Source: Paraburkholderia diazotrophica (GTDB taxonomy: Bacteria > Pseudomonadota > Gammaproteobacteria > Burkholderiales > Burkholderiaceae). Taken from it: a stretch of DNA of 64,000 bases. The notes under the pieces are model-generated. The model was not told the origin of the DNA. It saw only the letters and a program-made list of their open reading frames with translations, and did no database searches. The stretch is from contig NZ_FNYE01000009.1 in NCBI RefSeq assembly GCF_900108945.1, positions 1 to 64,000 of the forward strand, in the 5' to 3' direction. Both the position numbers and the translations under genes were made by a program. This document shows, in pieces, positions 62,013 through 64,000 of the stretch. How positions within the stretch are numbered: position 1 is the stretch's first letter; each line of letters starts with the position of its first letter.

Positions 62013-63485
62013 ATGGTCCAGCGGTTCCAGCAATACATCGACGGTGCATTCGAAGATGCGCGCGAGCACTTCGACAGCGTCGATCCATCGACGGGCGACG
62101 TGTGGGCGCACATGCCTGCCGCGAGCGCCGAAGATGTCGACCGTGCGGTGCGCGCCGCGCATCGCGCGCTGAACGATCCGGCGTGGGCGAATCTGACGGC
62201 GAGCGCGCGCGGCAAGCTGCTGTACAAGCTCGCCGATCTCGTCGCGCAACATGCGCCGCGTCTCGCGGAACTCGAAACGCAGGACACGGGCAAGATCATT
62301 CGCGAGACGCGCGCGCAGATCGGCTATGTCGCCGAGTACTACCGCTATTACGCGGGCGTCGCCGACAAGATCCAGGGCGCGTGGCTGCCCGTCGACAAGC
62401 CCGATATGGAAGTGACGCTGCGACGCGAGCCCGTCGGCGTCGTCGCGGGCATCGTGCCGTGGAATTCGCAGCTTTTTCTCTCGGCGGTCAAGGTCGGGCC
62501 TGCACTCGCGGCGGGTTGCACGATCGTCCTTAAGGCATCGGAAGACGGCCCCGCGCCGCTGCTCGAATTCGCGCGGCTCGTGCATGAGGCGGGTTTTCCG
62601 CAGGGCGTCGTCAACATCGTGACGGGCTTCGGCAACGATTGCGGCCGCACGCTGACCAGTCATCCGCTCGTGTCGAAGATCGCTTTCACGGGCGGCCCCG
62701 AAACGGCACGTCATGTCGTGCGCAATTCGGCGGAGAACCTCGCTGCGATGTCGCTGGAACTCGGCGGCAAGTCGCCCGTGCTGGTCTTCGATGACGCCGA
62801 TCTCGACAGCACATGCAACGCCATCGTCGCGGGCATCTTCGCGGCGACGGGCCAAAGCTGTGTCGCGGGCTCGCGTCTCGTCGTGCAGCGCGGCATACAC
62901 GATGCGCTTGTCGAACGTCTGGTCGCAAAGGCACAGGCGATCCGCATCGGCGATCCGCAGGACATGGCGACTGAAATGGGACCGCTCGCGACGCGCCGTC
63001 AACTCGAACACATCGAGCGCGTGCTGCACGCGAGCGTCGAAGCAGGCGGGCGCATCGTGACGGGCGGCAAGCAGCCTGATGGCGCGAGCAAGGGCAACTA
63101 CTTCATGCCGACCATCGTCGATTGTCCGAATGCGCAAGTGCCGAGCGTGATGGAAGAACTGTTCGGGCCGGTGCTCAGCGTCGTCACATTCGATACGGAA
63201 GCCGACGCGGTCGCGCTCGCGAACGACACGCGCTATGGCCTCGCCTCCGGCGTATTCACGCGCGACCTGACGCGCGCGCATCGTCTGACGCGTGCGTTGC
63301 GCGCGGGCATCGTGTGGGTCAACACGTATCGCGCGGTGTCGCCGATCGTGCCGTTCGGTGGCTATGGCTTGAGCGGACTCGGACGCGAAGGCGGCCTCGA
63401 TGCGGTGCTCGACTACACGCGCACGAAATCGGTCTGGATTCGCACATCGGATGAACCGATCGCCGATCCGTTCGTGATGCGCTGA
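62013..63485 (+). CDS. NAD-dependent aldehyde dehydrogenase
   Basis: 490 residues from ATG 62013 (ACGGAG upstream). Intact catalytic set: Asn151 in VPWNSQLF, Glu249 in LELGGKSPV, Cys283 in TGQSCVAG, and EELFGPVLSVVTF. Oxidises an aldehyde to an acid, presumably the semialdehyde from ring opening (inference). Operon member, 33 bp after the monooxygenase. Confidence 0.92.
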   Translation: MVQRFQQYIDGAFEDAREHFDSVDPSTGDVWAHMPAASAEDVDRAVRAAHRALNDPAWANLTASARGKLLYKLADLVAQHAPRLAELETQDTGKIIRETRAQIGYVAEYYRYYAGVADKIQGAWLPVDKPDMEVTLRREPVGVVAGIVPWNSQLFLSAVKVGPALAAGCTIVLKASEDGPAPLLEFARLVHEAGFPQGVVNIVTGFGNDCGRTLTSHPLVSKIAFTGGPETARHVVRNSAENLAAMSLELGGKSPVLVFDDADLDSTCNAIVAGIFAATGQSCVAGSRLVVQRGIHDALVERLVAKAQAIRIGDPQDMATEMGPLATRRQLEHIERVLHASVEAGGRIVTGGKQPDGASKGNYFMPTIVDCPNAQVPSVMEELFGPVLSVVTFDTEADAVALANDTRYGLASGVFTRDLTRAHRLTRALRAGIVWVNTYRAVSPIVPFGGYGLSGLGREGGLDAVLDYTRTKSVWIRTSDEPIADPFVMR

Positions 63486-63527
63486 TCCATCAACGCTCGC
63501 AACGTTCGCACAGCAACAGGAGCTCGC

Positions 63528-63842
63528 ATGTTCTACGAAATCCGCACGTACCGCATCAAGACGGGCGCCGTGCCCGCCTATCTGAAGCTCGTCGAGGAGG
63601 AGGGCATCGAGTTGCAGAAGCGGTATCTGGGTCAACTGGTCGGCTACTTCTTTTCGGAAGTCGGTCCGCTGAATCAGATCGTGCATATCTGGGCCTATCC
63701 GAGTCTCGACGAACGCGAGCGCCGCCGCGCCGCGCTCGCCGAAGACCCTGCATGGCAGGCCTTTGCGCCGAAGATTCAGGCGCTGATGGAAGAGATGGAA
63801 AACAAGATCATGAAGCCGGCGCGTTTCTCGCCGCTGAACTGA
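63528..63842 (+). CDS. NIPSNAP family protein
   Basis: 104 residues. MFYEIRTYRIKTGAVPAYLKLVEEEG and LGQLVGYFFSEVGPLNQIVHIWAYPSLDERERRRAALAEDPAWQAF are the NIPSNAP signature. Role unknown; family members often sit in aromatic or heterocycle catabolic operons. Confidence 0.92.
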   Translation: MFYEIRTYRIKTGAVPAYLKLVEEEGIELQKRYLGQLVGYFFSEVGPLNQIVHIWAYPSLDERERRRAALAEDPAWQAFAPKIQALMEEMENKIMKPARFSPLN

Positions 63843-63915
63843 AAACCTGAGAGAGAGCGTCCGGCTCGCCGCCGTACACGTTGCCCGATACAAAACGTAT
63901 TCCATGGAGACAGAC

Positions 63916-64000
63916 ATGAGCAGCAAAAGCACTTCTTTCATTGCGCCGCTGGTCGCGCTGTGCGCGGCGACGCTGGTGTCCGCGCCCGTCCTCGCCGCAG
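63916..64000 (+). CDS. Exported protein, 3' truncated by the window end
   Basis: Only 28 codons are visible: MSSKSTSFIAPLVALCAATL then VSAPVLAA, a signal peptide, with GGAGACAGAC before ATG 63916. A periplasmic binding protein for the pathway substrate is plausible but not shown. Confidence 0.6.
   Translation, partial: MSSKSTSFIAPLVALCAATLVSAPVLAA

Noticed and set aside
58438..63485. Assignment of the final operon to uracil (rut) or pyridine degradation
   Set aside because: Only the enzyme classes match; RutB/RutC-type genes and pyridine-specific markers are not present, so the substrate is left open.
1..64000. CRISPR arrays, tRNA/rRNA genes, insertion sequences, prophage
   Set aside because: No regularly spaced repeats, cloverleaf or rRNA sequence, transposase or phage protein was seen.

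Overview
The window is GC-rich, densely coded DNA with long antisense open frames, PutA/ETF-QO/N-formylglutamate deformylase proteins and LysR/TetR/GntR regulator density typical of Burkholderiaceae. Paraburkholderia or Caballeronia is the best guess, from protein character only. No rRNA, tRNA, IS element, prophage or CRISPR array was seen. The first gene is cut at its 5' side and the last at its 3' side.

Region 1 (1-34991) is a large amine/imino-acid catabolic island. It holds a standalone glutamate-semialdehyde (P5C) dehydrogenase (4424), a polyamine/opine-type ABC transporter without a binding protein (6066-9557), a PutA whose proline dehydrogenase half is intact but whose aldehyde dehydrogenase half has lost its catalytic residues (9598-13365), and N-formylglutamate deformylase (13613). 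A minus-strand operon then encodes a sarcosine/dimethylglycine-oxidase-like flavoprotein, HutD and EtfBA (14628-18118), followed by ETF-quinone oxidoreductase (19499). Next come the missing transporter binding protein (22645), a DMSP-lyase-family cupin (23896), a proline racemase/hydroxyproline dehydratase family enzyme and a pyrroline-2-carboxylate reductase-like enzyme (24849-26989), a Rieske N-demethylase-like oxygenase (27069), a 7Fe ferredoxin, a KamA-family radical SAM enzyme, and a PuuB-like oxidase with RidA (33273-34991). The coherent reading (inference) is uptake and oxidative N-demethylation of a methylated and/or hydroxylated proline such as proline betaine, then proline to P5C to glutamate, with electrons passed through ETF to the quinone pool.

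Region 1 appears to be wired by paralogous regulators. Two near-identical TetR proteins (2979-3713 and 21192-21860) are each preceded by three copies of the same inverted repeat TGAAC-N4-GTTCA. The six copies tie the transporter/P5CDH/PutA operon at 4424 to the binding-protein gene at 22645. A LysR pair (1839, 18257) and a HutG pair (942, 13613) are also duplicated. A second motif, TAAGCGGC-NN-TTATG, occurs beside the LysR/ETF-QO gap and the DMSP-lyase-like/hydroxyproline gap.

Region 2 (35142-57241) is mixed chromosomal content: a Tat-exported phosphatase, an alpha/beta hydrolase, a second type I glutamine synthetase, an orphan ParA, a quinone reductase with divergent LysR, a ferritin-like protein, GH35 and GH36-like glycosidases in a tail-to-tail arrangement, MFS transporters, an SDR and LysR, and an orphan bc1-type Rieske protein with a secreted partner.

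Region 3 (57468-64000) is a GntR-controlled operon of an AA_synth/DUF1185 protein, alpha/beta hydrolase, flavin reductase with a Nudix-like tail, luciferase-like monooxygenase, aldehyde dehydrogenase, NIPSNAP protein and an exported protein cut by the window end. Two ATGG-N4-CCATAAT sites exactly 42 bp apart precede the operon and a third, imperfect one precedes gntR. The gene set resembles two-component flavin monooxygenase pathways that open N-heterocyclic rings; the substrate cannot be read from the sequence.
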